A DNA stretch of 6,873 bases from Candidatus Shapirobacteria bacterium UBA4062. GTDB taxonomy: Bacteria > Patescibacteriota > Microgenomatia > UBA12405. Shown here piece after piece: positions 6,043 to 6,873 of the stretch. The stretch is taken from assembly GCA_002382075.1 (NCBI GenBank), contig DFZG01000001.1, positions 1 to 6,873 of the forward strand. The letters are read 5' to 3'. The notes below the pieces were generated by a model, which ran no database searches, was not told the origin of the DNA, and saw nothing but the letters and a program-made list of their open reading frames with translations. Both the position numbers and the translations under genes were made by a program. Each line of letters begins with the position of its first letter. Position 1 is the stretch's first letter.

Positions 6043-6631
6043 TAAGGTTTTTTTCTAGTAAATTTTTTGCCGCACTTTCATCTTCAAAAGACAATTGTAT
6101 CTTTTTTACAATGCTCTCATATGCCAATCCCGCCATATAAACCTGATCTCTGATATAGTCGGCTTCAACCCGAAATTTCTCATCGTCGGGTATTATTGAC
6201 TTTGCATATTTTAACTTTTCTAAGGCTTCCTGTGAAGCTTCAATTGCTATTTTCGTTTCTCCCAATTCCATCAGCATTTTTCCTTCAGTCATTTTTTTAT
6301 CCGCCAGCAAAAAAGCCGTTTTACACTTATTTATTTCTCCTTGACTAAATTTCAACCACAAATAATCCCGCACTTTTTTAAATCCATAAAATGGGTTATT
6401 AGGCAGGGTACTCGTTGTTGGTAGTAAATAGCTATACTCTTGTTTTTCCCCGCTATCATCCAAATATGTAAACTCAATTAAATTATTTCTCAGCTTATTC
6501 TCATTATTGTCATTAGCCATCAGTTCATATCCAGCTCTGGTTACCGATAAAAATAAAATTACTATTCCCCCCAGTATCGCCAACACTGTGTATAAAAAAG
6601 AGTCGATAAAGTCCCTATATTTGGTATTCAT
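5993..6631 (-). CDS. DUF5667-like membrane-anchored helical protein
   Basis: This 212-residue protein has one clear membrane segment at about 11-32, following a short N-terminus, so residues 33-212 are expected outside the membrane. After a variable stretch comes a proline-containing LPTTSTLPNNPFYGFKK block (about 70-86) and then long charged amphipathic helices (about 95-195) with the pattern of a chain labelled as losing or gaining residues in heptads (AFLLADKKMTEGK, AIEASQEALEKLKYAK). This layout (LP..PFY.LK, then LADKRLAEGK-type helices) matches my memory of the DUF5667 family, common in Patescibacteria and actinobacteria and without known function. The last 16 residues are rich in Lys, Glu and Asn and are encoded by the same DNA as the N-terminus of the following PBP. 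Translation coupling to that PBP suggests a role at the cell wall, but this rests only on context. The ATG at 6631 lies 13 bases after the upstream gene's stop, without a Shine-Dalgarno sequence. Confidence 0.78.
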   Translation of the reverse strand: MNTKYRDFIDSFLYTVLAILGGIVILFLSVTRAGYELMANDNNENKLRNNLIEFTYLDDSGEKQEYSYLLPTTSTLPNNPFYGFKKVRDYLWLKFSQGEINKCKTAFLLADKKMTEGKMLMELGETKIAIEASQEALEKLKYAKSIIPDDEKFRVEADYIRDQVYMAGLAYESIVKKIQLSFEDESAAKNLLEKNLNEFNQENKKERKEATI

Positions 6632-6644
6632 CTCATTTATTCTA

Positions 6645-6873
6645 TCAGATTTGTAAACTAGGGTGAAAAAATGCCTTATTTATATCTACTATTTCGTTTG
6701 TAATTCTTTTTTTCATATACCCATACTGTCCCCAATAAAATAGTATATTAATTATTTTTAAAAATAAATTACCACTTTTTATATTTATAATTAAATTCTT
6801 CTTCTCGTAATTAGCATAACTATGGGCTAAATAATCTCCTATCCATCCATTGGCCAGCATAAATCTTTCCCGT
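6645..6873 (-). CDS. Unidentified protein, C-terminal fragment (gene continues past the right edge)
   Basis: The minus-strand frame is open from the window edge to TGA 6645-6647, giving at least 75 residues that begin RERFMLANGW. An ATG at 6858-6860 exists, but the frame stays open upstream of it, so it is more likely an internal methionine than the true start. The fragment has a tryptophan/aromatic-rich start, a lysine-rich middle, a hydrophobic helix (about FLKIINILFYWGQYGYM), then KKRITNEIVDINKAFFHPS and an end almost straight after. The RFMLAN start and the closing MKKRIT...AFFHP pattern remind me of the C-terminal part of nucleotidyltransferase-like proteins seen in Patescibacteria, but I cannot verify this and do not assign a function. 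The DNA is far more AT-rich than its neighbours (42 G+C in 6661-6840, about 23%). It is the first visible gene of the minus-strand string that leads into the cell-wall genes. Confidence 0.55.
   Translation of the reverse strand, partial: RERFMLANGWIGDYLAHSYANYEKKNLIINIKSGNLFLKIINILFYWGQYGYMKKRITNEIVDINKAFFHPSLQI

Noticed and set aside
6632..6644. Promoter for the DUF5667-like and PBP genes in the gap before 6631
   Set aside because: The gap is 13 bases and no -35/-10 pair is convincing in such AT-rich DNA; co-transcription with the upstream gene is simpler.
6752..6767. 16-base A/T-only palindrome as an operator or origin element
   Set aside because: It is inside an open coding frame with about 20-25% G+C, where A/T palindromes arise easily, and no matching copy is seen nearby.

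Overview
The window looks like a piece of a small, AT-rich, very compact bacterial genome. My best guess is a Candidate Phyla Radiation (Patescibacteria) member of the Microgenomates type. The grounds are the near absence of intergenic DNA (the longest gap between genes is 13 bases), repeated start/stop overlaps, no recognisable Shine-Dalgarno sequences, the style of the two class A penicillin-binding proteins, and a DUF5667-like membrane protein of a kind I associate with that group. TGA ends two genes (1781-1783 and 6645-6647), so the code in which TGA means glycine (Gracilibacteria/SR1) is not used. The lineage is inferred from protein style and gene packing; no marker gene is present.

Layout: two gene strings run towards each other. 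On the + strand, positions 1-1809, are the 3' end of a class II fructose-bisphosphate aldolase gene, a PfkB/ribokinase-family sugar kinase 2 bases later, and a single-pass membrane protein of unknown function 7 bases after that. On the - strand, from the right edge down to 1781, are the 3' part of an unidentified very AT-rich gene, a membrane-anchored DUF5667-like protein, and two complete bifunctional class A penicillin-binding proteins in tandem. The - strand genes are tightly joined: the DUF5667-like gene overlaps the first PBP gene by 50 bases, and the two PBP genes share one base in a TAATG junction. The two strings collide with a 29-base 3' overlap (1781-1809), with no intrinsic terminator between them.

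How the genes work together: the + strand pair (aldolase and PfkB-type kinase) points to sugar-phosphate metabolism, possibly consecutive steps of lower-hexose glycolysis. The - strand string is a cell-wall module. Both PBPs keep every recognisable catalytic residue of the GT51 glycosyltransferase and of the transpeptidase, so both should polymerise and cross-link peptidoglycan outside the membrane. The DUF5667-like protein has the same N-in topology with an external helical domain, and its coupled translation makes it a candidate partner. The two PBPs are clear paralogs that differ at the N-terminus (one versus two hydrophobic segments), in the C-terminal tail, and in a cysteine pair in the transpeptidase domain that is present in one and replaced by Thr/Ser in the other.

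I found no RNA genes, CRISPR arrays, insertion sequences, attachment sites or clear promoters. No stretch longer than 300 bases lacks a gene. Nothing here demands a wholly new system. The points most worth a second look are the PBP pair with its cysteine pattern and coupled DUF5667-like protein, a perfect 10-bp hairpin just inside the second PBP gene, and the two unidentified proteins.
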